From contig NZ_CP146350.1 in assembly GCF_037055355.1 (NCBI RefSeq), forward strand, positions 8,641,001-8,705,000: a stretch of DNA of 64,000 nucleotides, given 5' to 3'. A program made the position numbers and the translations under genes. This DNA is from Streptomyces sp. DG1A-41. GTDB taxonomy: Bacteria > Actinomycetota > Actinomycetes > Streptomycetales > Streptomycetaceae. The notes beneath the pieces are model-generated. The model ran no database searches, had not been told where the DNA came from, and saw only the letters and a program-made list of their open reading frames with translations. Below, piece after piece: positions 26,521 through 34,165 of this stretch (its first letter is position 1; the number at the start of each line of letters is the position of its first letter).

Positions 26521-26982
26521 ATGAACGAGTATGAGGGAACGCCGCAAAGCCCCGACTGCGGGAATGGGCGCCCCGCCGGGGTCGACGACAGGACCGTCGA
26601 GGCCCTCGGAGCGCTGTCCAAGGCGCTGGAGACGACCGAGCGGGCCAGAGGCCGGCTGTACGACTTCCACCAGCTGACCGGAACGGCCGACCTGCAACTG
26701 GACCGCGCCGTCCGGTTGCTGAACGAAGCCGGCCACCCCGAGTGGGCCAAGAGAGTCCGCTCGGAGATCCTGGGGCGCAATGTGATCCCTGGCCACTGGA
26801 CGTTCCAGATTGTCGAGGCCTACAACGCCACCTACTACCGGCCCTTCCAGCAGCTGGAGGCGAGCGCGGTCCAGGAACTGGCCCGCGGCCGGGACCACTT
26901 GTACGAGGCGCAGATGAAGGAGGACCGCCGTACGCGCGGCCACCCCGACCACACCGCGCGTCCGCCGGCACGGAAGACCTGA
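26521..26982 (+). CDS. Hypothetical helical protein, 153 aa
   Basis: Predicted soluble helical protein with no motif I can name. Residues about 22-140 alternate acidic and basic positions (VEALGALSKALETTERARGR, LQLDRAVRLLNEAGHPEWA, VQELARGRDHLYEAQMKEDR), typical of a bundle. The start ATG 26521 has AAGGAG at good spacing, and third-position GC is high, so it is a real gene. It lies between the PspA gene and the RsbP gene inside the islet, which suggests a stress role by association only. Confidence 0.7.
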   Translation: MNEYEGTPQSPDCGNGRPAGVDDRTVEALGALSKALETTERARGRLYDFHQLTGTADLQLDRAVRLLNEAGHPEWAKRVRSEILGRNVIPGHWTFQIVEAYNATYYRPFQQLEASAVQELARGRDHLYEAQMKEDRRTRGHPDHTARPPARKT

Positions 26983-27545
26983 CGCCCACAGGAACACACC
27001 GCGGCCGCGAGCCAGCCGCCGCCACCAAGTGGCTGCCGCGGCACGCACGGAACGAACCGGCGTCGGGCGCCCCTCGGCGCTGGGCGGCGAACGCGGGCAT
27101 CGCCGAGGACGGCGCGTTCCTCGCCTCGCAGTCGGCAGCATGACGCCGCGTGATCGACGTACCATGCACGCGGCGTCGGCGTGGCTGCGTCTCACTCAAC
27201 CGGTGCGCGCGGCCGTGGCCGTCGGAGGATTTCGGGCGTGGCCTCGAGGCTGAACGCCGAACTGATGCGCTCTGCGGGACGGTGTTCTGGCCGCGAACGC
27301 CGTCGCGCTGCTGCCGCCCTGGGCCCGAGGCATGCTGTGTCTGCCCCGGATGCCGGGCATCGAGGAATTCGCCGTACGCCCCACCGGCCAGACTCTGACC
27401 CGGACCGTCCGCTGGGCCACGAACCCACCGCGTCTGTCCCGTCCGCCGTGAGCCCCGGGGTTCACGGCGCCGATGGTGTTGAAGGCGGCTTCGATCCACC
27501 GCGTTGTCAGGCGCCGGGGTGCGTCAAGCCGCGGGCAGTAGGCCA
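26983..27545. other. Decayed stretch, possible DUF2236-like remnant
   Basis: About 560 bases with no intact gene. A plus-strand frame at about 27258-27451 reads VLAANAVALLPPWARGMLCLP and GIEEFAVRPTGQTLTRTVRW and stops cleanly. The LPPWAR-x-M pattern is reminiscent of the C-terminus of DUF2236/MpaB-type oxygenases, but it is too short to be sure. The rest shows nothing. Confidence 0.3.
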
Positions 27546-28811
27546 TCAGGCGGCGTCAGAGGGACGCGGACGGCCGAGGGCGAGGAGGGCGGTGTCGTCG
27601 TCGAGCCCGTCGCCGAAGTCGGTGAGCAGGCCGACGAAGGCATCGATCACGGAGCGTGGGTGCGCCGGGGCGAGCTCGGTGGCGAACGACTGCAGCGCGT
27701 CGTAGCCGTACAGGTCGCCCTTCTCGCCCGGGCGTGCCTCGGTCAGGCCGTCGGTGTAGAGCAGCAGGGTGTCGCCGGGATGGAGGGCGGTGCGGACGGT
27801 GGTGAAGGACGCTCGGGGGAAGGCGCCGATCAGCACTCCACCAGGCGTCGGCAGGTACTCGGCCCGGCCGTCCGCCCGCAGGATCAGCGTCGGCGGGTGG
27901 CCACCGGAGGCCAGGCGGACGGTGACGGTCTCCCCTCCTGATTCCAGGATGCCGAAGACGGCGGTGCAGTAGCGCGGGTCCCCGTCGGCGTAGCGCTCGA
28001 GCAGCGCGGCGTTGAGGGTGGACAGGACGGCCTCGGGATCGGAATGGTGCAGAGCCGCTGTGCGCAGGGTGTAGCGCACCAGGGAAGTCACGGCCGCGGC
28101 TCGCGGGCCCTTTCCGCAGACGTCGCCGAGAAAGAAGGCGAAGCGCTTGTCGCCAAGGGGGAACAGGTCGTAGAAGTCACCACCCAGCTCCATCGAGGAG
28201 GCCGTGTGGTAGTAGGCGGCGCTTTCCACACCGGGTACCGTCGGCAGACTGGCCGGGAGCAGACTCTGTTGCAGTACGGCCAGGGCCTCGCGCAGTTGCT
28301 CGCGGTCGGCCTCCGCCTGGCGGCGGGCCTCCTCGGCCGTGCGGCGGGCGCGTAGCAGCTCGGTCTCGTAGGAGCGCCGGTCGGTGGCATCGAAGACGGT
28401 CGTGCGGATCAGCACGGGGCGGTCTTCCGCACCCCTCTTCACCGTCGAGGTGATCAGTACCGGAAGCCGGGAGCCGTCCGCGACCTTCATGTCCAGCGCG
28501 ATACCGCCGACCTGCCCCTGCATGCGCAGCAGCGGTGCGTAGTGGGTCTCGTGGTAGAGCTGCCCTCCTACGGTCAGCAGGTCGCTGAAGTGCCTGCGGC
28601 CGACGACCTCCTCCCGTGAGAGGCGGAGCCAGTCCAGCAGCGTCTTGTTGATCTTGACTATGGTGCCGTCCATGAGGGTGGACAGGTAACCGCAGGGAGC
28701 GGACTCGTAGAGTTCCTCCGTACTGTCCTCCAGCAACGCGGTGACATCCGCGTCGACGTGGGGTTGCCCCTCGCCGTTGGCCTGAGGAGAGGGGCCGGAG
28801 CGGCGCATCAT
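27546..28811 (-). CDS. rsbP: RsbP-like PAS-PP2C phosphatase
   Basis: A 421-residue regulator. A PAS domain (about 25-140, YESAPCGYLSTLMDGTIVKIN) and a short helical linker (about 150-185) precede a SpoIIE-type PP2C domain (about 190-415) with GGDFYDLF, GDVCGKGPRAA, SGGHPPTL and LYTDGLTEAR, all metal ligands kept. ATG 28811 overlaps the stop of the upstream hydrolase gene as ATGA, so both are coupled. In Bacillus subtilis, RsbP with the hydrolase RsbQ dephosphorylates the anti-anti-sigma factor RsbV under energy stress. The same pairing and order here supports the assignment. No RsbV/RsbW or sigma factor is nearby. Confidence 0.88.
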   Translation of the reverse strand: MMRRSGPSPQANGEGQPHVDADVTALLEDSTEELYESAPCGYLSTLMDGTIVKINKTLLDWLRLSREEVVGRRHFSDLLTVGGQLYHETHYAPLLRMQGQVGGIALDMKVADGSRLPVLITSTVKRGAEDRPVLIRTTVFDATDRRSYETELLRARRTAEEARRQAEADREQLREALAVLQQSLLPASLPTVPGVESAAYYHTASSMELGGDFYDLFPLGDKRFAFFLGDVCGKGPRAAAVTSLVRYTLRTAALHHSDPEAVLSTLNAALLERYADGDPRYCTAVFGILESGGETVTVRLASGGHPPTLILRADGRAEYLPTPGGVLIGAFPRASFTTVRTALHPGDTLLLYTDGLTEARPGEKGDLYGYDALQSFATELAPAHPRSVIDAFVGLLTDFGDGLDDDTALLALGRPRPSDAA

Positions 28812-29611
28812 GCCAGGTCTCTCACGAACGCGATGATCGCCTGGCTGGTGGCTTCGGGTGCGCTCAGCTGCGGGCAGTGGCCGGTAGCGGCGAGGGTGAC
28901 CAGACGACTGCCGGGAATGGCTGCGTGGACGTAGGCTCCGACCTCCCGGGGTGCGATGACGTCCTGCTCGCATTCAAGGATCAGGGTGGGGACGGTCACG
29001 CTCTTCAGATCCTGTCGGGTGTCAGAGAGGAACGTCGTGCGTGCGAACACGCGCGCGATGTCCGGGTCGGTGGCGCAGAAGCTGTTGGTCAACTCTTCAC
29101 CCAGGTCCGGCCGGTCCGGGTTGCCCATGATGACTGGGGCCATGGTCGCGGACCAGCCGAGGTAGTTGGCCTCCAGCGACTCGAGCAGCTCGTCGATGTC
29201 TGCCGCGCTGAAACCACCGCGATAGCCCTCCTCGTCGATGTAGGAGGGTGAGGGGCAGACCATGACGAGCGAGCCGAGTCGGCCTGGTGCTGCCGCGGCG
29301 GCCAGGACGCCGACCATGGCGCTGACGGAGTGGCCGACGAACACGGTGTCCCGCAGCTCCAGCTTTTCGCACACGTCCACCACGTCCTGGGCGTAGCCGT
29401 CCAGAGTGGCGTAGCGCTCCTCCTGCCAGGCGCCAAGGTCTGAGCGGCCGGACCCGACGTAGTCGAACAGCACGACACGGAAGTGTTGCGCCAAGGTGGG
29501 CGTCACGAGGCGCCACATGTTCTGATCGCAGCCGAAGCCGTGGGCGAGGACGAGGGTCGGGCCGGCTTCCGGCCCGATGACGCGGACATTGTTCCGTCGA
29601 AGGACTGCCAC
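28808..29611 (-). CDS. rsbQ: RsbQ-like alpha/beta hydrolase
   Basis: A 267-residue alpha/beta hydrolase with triad Ser95 (FVGHSVSAMVG), Asp217 (ECEQDVIAP) and His245 (ATGHCPQLSAP). The stretches HGFGCDQNMW, LFDYVGSGRSDL and TLDGYAQDVVDVCE closely follow the RsbQ family, which also includes strigolactone and karrikin receptors. RsbQ is thought to supply or sense a small hydrophobic ligand for the RsbP PAS domain. The gene precedes and overlaps rsbP (ATGA). ATG 29611 is the start. No other function is as likely, since this gene pair is diagnostic. Confidence 0.9.
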   Translation of the reverse strand: MAVLRRNNVRVIGPEAGPTLVLAHGFGCDQNMWRLVTPTLAQHFRVVLFDYVGSGRSDLGAWQEERYATLDGYAQDVVDVCEKLELRDTVFVGHSVSAMVGVLAAAAAPGRLGSLVMVCPSPSYIDEEGYRGGFSAADIDELLESLEANYLGWSATMAPVIMGNPDRPDLGEELTNSFCATDPDIARVFARTTFLSDTRQDLKSVTVPTLILECEQDVIAPREVGAYVHAAIPGSRLVTLAATGHCPQLSAPEATSQAIIAFVRDLA

Positions 29612-30219
29612 TTATCCATCTTCCCATGCCGGCAATCGGACTCGTTTTCGCCATCGACCCGGGACCCGGCCATCTGGCACGGCCCCGGATCACAAGGCGC
29701 TGACGTACGGACGTCGTCTGGGCCACCGTCGGTCGTCATCGGCAATCTGCTGGAGCAGGAGCCGCGTGTGGATGGAACTCTGCTCGGCCTGCGACGCCGT
29801 GCACCCCGCCGTCGGCGCCCTCGTCCACGGAAGGCGCCATCCAAGCTGTTGAGGGCTGGGAGGCCGACGCCGTGCACGCCTATGGCTACGCCGTGCCGAG
29901 CAGTCGAAGGCCCCGCTTGTCCGTCGGCCCCGTCCGGCCTTACACCGCGCCGGCGAAGCTGAGTACCAGTTATGCCGAAGCTTCCGAGGGATCGGTACGG
30001 CGGCGGGGCTGAAGCCGATGGCACCGCTCCAAACGGTTCGGGGCACGGCTGACCTCCGCAGTAACCCCGAGCATCCCCAGGCTGGGTCAGTCCGGGAAGT
30101 GCGGCATGTTGAAGGGACAAGCAAGAAACTACGAGATAGACGAAAAAATAGGTCTATGAAAGGAGGAAACGGGCATCCGGATGGTGCCAGAGCGACTGCT
30201 GAGACCACAGGAGACAGCA
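29612..30219. other. Promoter-rich intergenic stretch
   Basis: About 600 bases between the divergent rsbQ and WGxxGxxG genes. No gene is supported; the long minus-strand frames lack known domains. An AT-rich patch (30108-30165, with TTGAAG, AGAAACTACGAGATAG and GAAAAAATAGG) is unusual for this genome and probably holds the promoter of the small-protein genes. AAAGGAGGAAAC at 30159-30170 resembles a ribosome binding site but is too far from ATG 30220. Confidence 0.4.
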
Positions 30220-30474
30220 ATGCGCAGAATCGCAGGCACCGCACTCATCGCCATCCTGCTCGTGCTCGCCCCGGCAGGCGCAGCGTTCAGCCAGAGCACC
30301 GAGCAGACGAACACCGCCACCGCGACCGTCCAGGCCCAGGACACCAAGGACGACGGGGGCGACGAGGGCCTGTGGGGCCTCTTCGGCCTCCTTGGGCTGG
30401 CCGGCCTCATCCCTTGGCGGAAGACCCGCGAACGCCAGTCCCATCAGGACACCACCCGCTCCACGGGCATGTGA
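30220..30474 (+). CDS. WGxxGxxG family small secreted/membrane protein
   Basis: An 84-residue protein. Residues 1-26 form a secretion helix (RIAGTALIAILLVLAPAGAAF), then a Q/T/D-rich linker, then LWGLFGLLGLAGLIPWRK (about 54-71) and a charged tail. This is the layout of WGxxGxxG-type proteins, in which a second short hydrophobic segment ends in a basic stop, as in cell-surface sorting signals. ATG 30220 follows CAGGAGACAGCA; the frame also opens at 30181. A degenerate second copy lies at 22504-22790 on the other strand. A membrane gene follows after 13 bp, so they share an operon. Confidence 0.8.
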   Translation: MRRIAGTALIAILLVLAPAGAAFSQSTEQTNTATATVQAQDTKDDGGDEGLWGLFGLLGLAGLIPWRKTRERQSHQDTTRSTGM

Positions 30475-30487
30475 TCGGGAGAGCATC

Positions 30488-30769
30488 ATGATCATCAAGA
30501 AGATGCACGAGATGGGCGTCCGCAGCGAACACGCCTACATGGCCGCTTTCGGCAGCATCGGGTTCTCCGTCTTCACCTGGATGGTCAGCCTCAAAGCCGA
30601 GCCCGGCGCCCACGCAGATCTCGCCCGCGCCGACCGGTGGGGAATCTTCGTCGGAGAATGGGCACCCACCTTCTTCGGCCTCGGCCTCGCCCTGTCCCAC
30701 TACGAACAGCAAGACGGAACCCTCACCGCGACCGTCCACGACCTCCGCGAGCAGCGGGAGGCCGGCTGA
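30488..30769 (+). CDS. Small membrane protein, 93 aa
   Basis: A 93-residue protein with two likely membrane segments, AYMAAFGSIGFSVFTWMVSL (about 16-35) and WGIFVGEWAPTFFGLGLALS (about 51-70), and charged ends. ATG 30488 follows GGGAGAG. It begins 13 bp after the WGxxGxxG gene and is surely co-transcribed. I know no function. A hairpin (GGGGCGG 30801-30807 with CCGCCCC 30827-30833) lies 31 bp downstream. Confidence 0.75.
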   Translation: MIIKKMHEMGVRSEHAYMAAFGSIGFSVFTWMVSLKAEPGAHADLARADRWGIFVGEWAPTFFGLGLALSHYEQQDGTLTATVHDLREQREAG

Positions 30770-30800
30770 GCCGCGACAACCGCGCCCGCCTCTGAACCAA

Positions 30801-30833
30801 GGGGCGGGCGTCGGCATGCGCCCACACCGCCCC
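30801..30833. terminator. Hairpin ending the small-protein operon
   Basis: GGGGCGG and CCGCCCC pair perfectly around a 19-base loop that itself contains GCG/CGC. It lies 31 bp after the membrane gene stop and close to the right end of the islet. Confidence 0.5.
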
Positions 30834-30902
30834 TGCGACACGCTGGCGAGGTGTGTGAGCATACGGGTGCTGGTGGGGACGCCGAGGTAACGGGCGAATT
30901 CG

Positions 30903-31100
30903 ATGATGAGGGTTTTCGCGGTGGCGTCGCTGGCCGCCGACCCGGGTCTGGCGCGCTGGAATGGCCGGTCCTCCTCCAGCGGCCGCCTCGCCCAGGTGCG
31001 CGGCTCCACCGACCTGGACGGCAGCCGCCCGGACGCCTGGCGCTACCTCGCCGAGGTGCAGGACGCGGGCAAGCCGGCCGACGCGACCGGCTACCGCTGA
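30903..31100 (+). pseudogene. C-terminal fragment of a short-chain dehydrogenase (SDR)
   Basis: The frame ends at TGA 31098-31100 with ADPGLARWNGRSSSSGRLAQ, TDLDGSRPDAWRY and LAEVQDAGKPADATGYR, the closing segment of the SDR subgroup whose start lies at 22196-22500. Similarity begins about 30918; upstream there is no SDR core. No ribosome binding site is present. I infer that this and the 22.2-kb fragment are halves of one former gene, with about 130 residues of the middle lost. Confidence 0.68.
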
Positions 31101-31128
31101 GACGCCGCCCGGGCAGTACGGTCGGCCC

Positions 31129-31914
31129 ATGACGGACAGCACACGCTTCGAGGGGTACGGGGTCCTCGTCACCGGCGGGGCACGCGGCATCGGCGCCTCC
31201 ACCGCCCGCCGGTTCGCCCGGGAGGGAGCGCGGGTCCTGATCGCCGACCAGGACCCGGTCCAGGCCGTACGGACCGCGCAGGCGCTGCGGGACGAGGGTT
31301 TGACCGCCGAGGGGCGCGCGTGCGACGTGGCCGACCGGGGCGCGGTCGAGGCGGTCGTCTCCCACGCCGTCGACACGTTCGGTTCCCTCGACGTGCTGGT
31401 CAACAGCGCCGCCCACTGCTCGCCAGACGCGCCCCGCTTCGAGGACGAACCGGACGAGTCGTGGGCGCTCGACCTCGACGTCACCCTGACCGGCGCGTAC
31501 CGCTGCTGCCGTGCCGCCCTGCCGCACCTGGCGGCCTCCGGCCGAGGCGCCGTCGTCTCCATCGGCTCGGTCAACGGCCTTCAGGACTTCGGCAACCACG
31601 CCTACAGCGCCGCGAAGGCCGGCCTCGTCTCCCTGACCCGCACTCTCGCCGGGCACGCCGCGGCACGCGGCGTCCGCGTCAACCTCGTGGCGCCGGGCAC
31701 CGTGCGCACCACCGCCTGGGAGGGCCGCGACGAGGACCTCGAAGCGGTACGGCGGCTCCACCCCCTGGGCCGGGTCGGCGAACCGGAGGACATCGCCGCG
31801 GCCGTCACCTTCCTCGCCTCGCCCGACGCCGCCTGGATCACCGGCGCCACGCTGGTCGTCGACGGCGGCCTCACGGCGGTCAACACGGGCTTTCACCACG
31901 CACTGCGGCACTGA
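31129..31914 (+). CDS. SDR family oxidoreductase
   Basis: A 261-residue classical short-chain dehydrogenase: cofactor motif TGGARGIG (15-22), NSAAH at about 92-96 in place of NNAG, catalytic Ser in SIGSVNG (about 144-147), Tyr159 and Lys163 in YSAAK. The closing segment GRVGEPEDIAAAVTFLAS and ITGATLVVDGG is standard. ATG 31129 is the start, 28 bp after the dead SDR fragment; the long upstream frame is that fragment read out of phase. Substrate is unknown. It is intact and unlike the broken SDR in sequence. Confidence 0.88.
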   Translation: MTDSTRFEGYGVLVTGGARGIGASTARRFAREGARVLIADQDPVQAVRTAQALRDEGLTAEGRACDVADRGAVEAVVSHAVDTFGSLDVLVNSAAHCSPDAPRFEDEPDESWALDLDVTLTGAYRCCRAALPHLAASGRGAVVSIGSVNGLQDFGNHAYSAAKAGLVSLTRTLAGHAAARGVRVNLVAPGTVRTTAWEGRDEDLEAVRRLHPLGRVGEPEDIAAAVTFLASPDAAWITGATLVVDGGLTAVNTGFHHALRH

Positions 31915-32194
31915 CGAGGTCGGCCCACGGGCCGCCGGCGGCAGCACCTTCCACGGTGGTCGATGCGCAGGCCTCGCAGTTCGCCGGGCACCTCCGTGCG
32001 GCCGACGGTCCCGCCCGGCGGGACGCCGCCGCCCACCGGTACCTGCACGGCACGGCGCAGGACCTCTGGCTGGTGGGGTATGTCACCGTTTCGTCCCAGG
32101 CGGAGAGCCCGCACAACCCGACCCCCGGTACGCCCGTCTAGCTGGCAGGGATCGCAGACCATGTGACCACTTCCGCGAAAGGGCAGGACCAACC

Positions 32195-32890
32195 ATGGGG
32201 GACGTACGCAGACGGGGTGCCGTCGTACTCGGGATCACCGGACTGGTGGCACCGCTCACGCTCGTGCTCGGCGCCACGCCGGCCGCGGCCGCGAGCTGCA
32301 CCGCGAAGACCGGCCCGTACCAGAAGCAGGTGGAGAAGTTCCTCGGCCGCCCCGTCGACGGCAAGCAGTCCGCCGCCGACTGCAAGGCGATCCGCGCCTT
32401 CCAGACCAAGCACGGCATCTCCCCGAACGCCGGCTACGCCGGGCCCGTCACCTGGGGGGTGATGGACCTGATGCAGAAGCAGAAGGCCGTCGGGAAGAAC
32501 CCCAACAAGGACGGCAAGTGCCCGGTCAACAAGGGCCGGATCGCCTGTGTGAACCTGAGCCTCCAGCTGAGCTGGATCCAGGACGGCAAGAAGCTCGTCT
32601 ACGGCCCCGTCCCGGTCCGCACGGGCCGTGACGGCTACGAGACCCGCACCGGCCTGAAGAAGATCTACTGGCGCAACATCGACCACGTCTCGTCCATCTA
32701 CGACGTGCCGATGCCCTACGCCCAGTTCTTCGACGGCGGCCAGGCCTTCCACTCGGTCGGCGTCAGCATGTGGAACCCGCCGGGCTCGCACGGCTGCGTC
32801 AACATGACCAAGACCGACGCCAAGAAGTACTGGTCGCTGCTGAAGAAGAACGACGACGTCTTCGTCTACGGCCGCAAGCCGGGCACCTGA
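32195..32890 (+). CDS. L,D-transpeptidase (YkuD) with peptidoglycan-binding domain
   Basis: A 231-residue exported enzyme: signal peptide (residues 1-33, GITGLVAPLTLVLGATPAAAA), a peptidoglycan-binding-like segment (QVEKFLGRPVDGKQSAADC and AIRAFQTKHGISPNAG) and a C-terminal YkuD domain with catalytic Cys201 in GSHGCVNM. These enzymes make 3-3 cross-links in peptidoglycan or attach proteins to it. ATG 32195 has AGGACC in front, a modest ribosome binding site. The 280-bp gap upstream holds no gene. Single-gene unit. Confidence 0.9.
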   Translation: MGDVRRRGAVVLGITGLVAPLTLVLGATPAAAASCTAKTGPYQKQVEKFLGRPVDGKQSAADCKAIRAFQTKHGISPNAGYAGPVTWGVMDLMQKQKAVGKNPNKDGKCPVNKGRIACVNLSLQLSWIQDGKKLVYGPVPVRTGRDGYETRTGLKKIYWRNIDHVSSIYDVPMPYAQFFDGGQAFHSVGVSMWNPPGSHGCVNMTKTDAKKYWSLLKKNDDVFVYGRKPGT

Positions 32891-32936
32891 TCCAGGCACC
32901 CGGCTCGCGCTGAGCCCCTACGGGCCCCTGCTGGCC

Positions 32937-34136
32937 CTACAGGGGCGCGTCCCCGAAGTCCGGGATCTCCAGCCGCATCCCACCCTGCCGCGCCGACTCG
33001 TGCGCGATGATGCCCGGCAGGGTGTAGCGGGCGGCCACCCACGCGTTCACCGACGGCAGGGTGCGCGTGTTGACGGCGGTCACGAAGTCGTCCACCAGGA
33101 AGTGGTGGCTGCCCTCGTGGCCGTTGTGGAGGTTGTCGAACTCCCTGGGCAGCCGCGCACGGTCGTGCACGGGAGCCGACCCGGAGGTGAAGGCGGCCCG
33201 CAGCTCCGGCGCGATGTGCTGGAGCGACGGGTCGTCCGGCGACATGGTGGGCTTGGGCTCCAGCAGTTCGCTGATGTCCTTCACCCCCTGCTTGTCCTGC
33301 CACAGGGCGACCGTGGCGAGCTGTTCCATGCTCGCCTCGGTGCCGAAGAAGCGGAAACGCGACTCCCGTATGTGCGAGGGGTAGCCGACCCGCCGGAACT
33401 CGTTCGTACGGAACGAGCCGCCGCCCGCCACCTCGAACAGCGCGGTGGCGTTGGAGAAGTCGTTGCCGAACTGACTGACCTCCTTGTCGAAGACCCCGTC
33501 GCCCCGGTCGTCGACGACACCGATCGCCGACACGCTGACCGCGTGGGTCTTCCAGGCGCCCAGCACCCCGCCGACCGCGTGCGTCGGGTACAGCAGCGGG
33601 GGATAGCTGGCGGTGGCCTTCCAGTTCTCGCCGCCGCTGTACTGGTAGGCCTCGTAGAACCCCAGGTCCATGTCGTGGACGTAGTCGCCCTCGGCGTAGA
33701 ACAGCCGCCCGAAGGCGCCCTCGGCGATCTGGTTGCGGGCGTGGACCGTCGCCGGGTTGTACTCGCTGGTCTCGCCCATCATGTACGTCAGCCCGGTCGC
33801 CTTGACCGCGTCGATGATCGCCGCGATCTCCTCCGTGCTGATCGCCATGGGGACCGCGGAGTACACGTGCTTGCCGGCGTCCAGACCCTGGAGTACCAGC
33901 GGCCCGTGCGTCCAGCGCTGCGTGAAGATCGCGACGGCGTCGACGTCCTCCGATTCCAGCATGGCCTGGTACGACGGGAAGGTGCCCGCCAGCCCCTGGG
34001 CTGCGGCGAGTTGCTCGGCCCTCTCGGGCAGCAGATCGGTGACGTAGACGTCGCTGACGCCGGGATGGGCCTGGAACAGCGTGGCGAACTGGCCCGAGAA
34101 CTGTCCGGCGCCGACGATGCCGATGGAGAACGTCAT
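32937..34136 (-). CDS. Gfo/Idh/MocA family sugar dehydrogenase
   Basis: A 399-residue NAD(P)-dependent oxidoreductase: Rossmann start IGIVGAGQFSGQFATLF, then a substrate domain. The expected EKP motif is replaced by VPMA (SAVPMAISTEE), which removes the usual lysine, so either the chemistry differs or the member is atypical. It is the last gene of a sugar ABC operon (permease, permease, binding protein, this), 29 bp after the binding-protein gene. The likely role is first oxidation of the imported sugar. ATG 34136 has AAGGGC upstream; the much longer frame to 35450 is antisense shadow of the binding-protein gene. Confidence 0.88.
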   Translation of the reverse strand: MTFSIGIVGAGQFSGQFATLFQAHPGVSDVYVTDLLPERAEQLAAAQGLAGTFPSYQAMLESEDVDAVAIFTQRWTHGPLVLQGLDAGKHVYSAVPMAISTEEIAAIIDAVKATGLTYMMGETSEYNPATVHARNQIAEGAFGRLFYAEGDYVHDMDLGFYEAYQYSGGENWKATASYPPLLYPTHAVGGVLGAWKTHAVSVSAIGVVDDRGDGVFDKEVSQFGNDFSNATALFEVAGGGSFRTNEFRRVGYPSHIRESRFRFFGTEASMEQLATVALWQDKQGVKDISELLEPKPTMSPDDPSLQHIAPELRAAFTSGSAPVHDRARLPREFDNLHNGHEGSHHFLVDDFVTAVNTRTLPSVNAWVAARYTLPGIIAHESARQGGMRLEIPDFGDAPL

Positions 34137-34165
34137 GTGAGGGGTGCCCTTCACTGGTCGGGGGA

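Noticed and set aside
26072..26524. 150-codon plus-strand frame between the PspA gene and the next gene
   Set aside because: Arginine- and proline-rich without any motif; no ribosome binding site; better read as non-coding.
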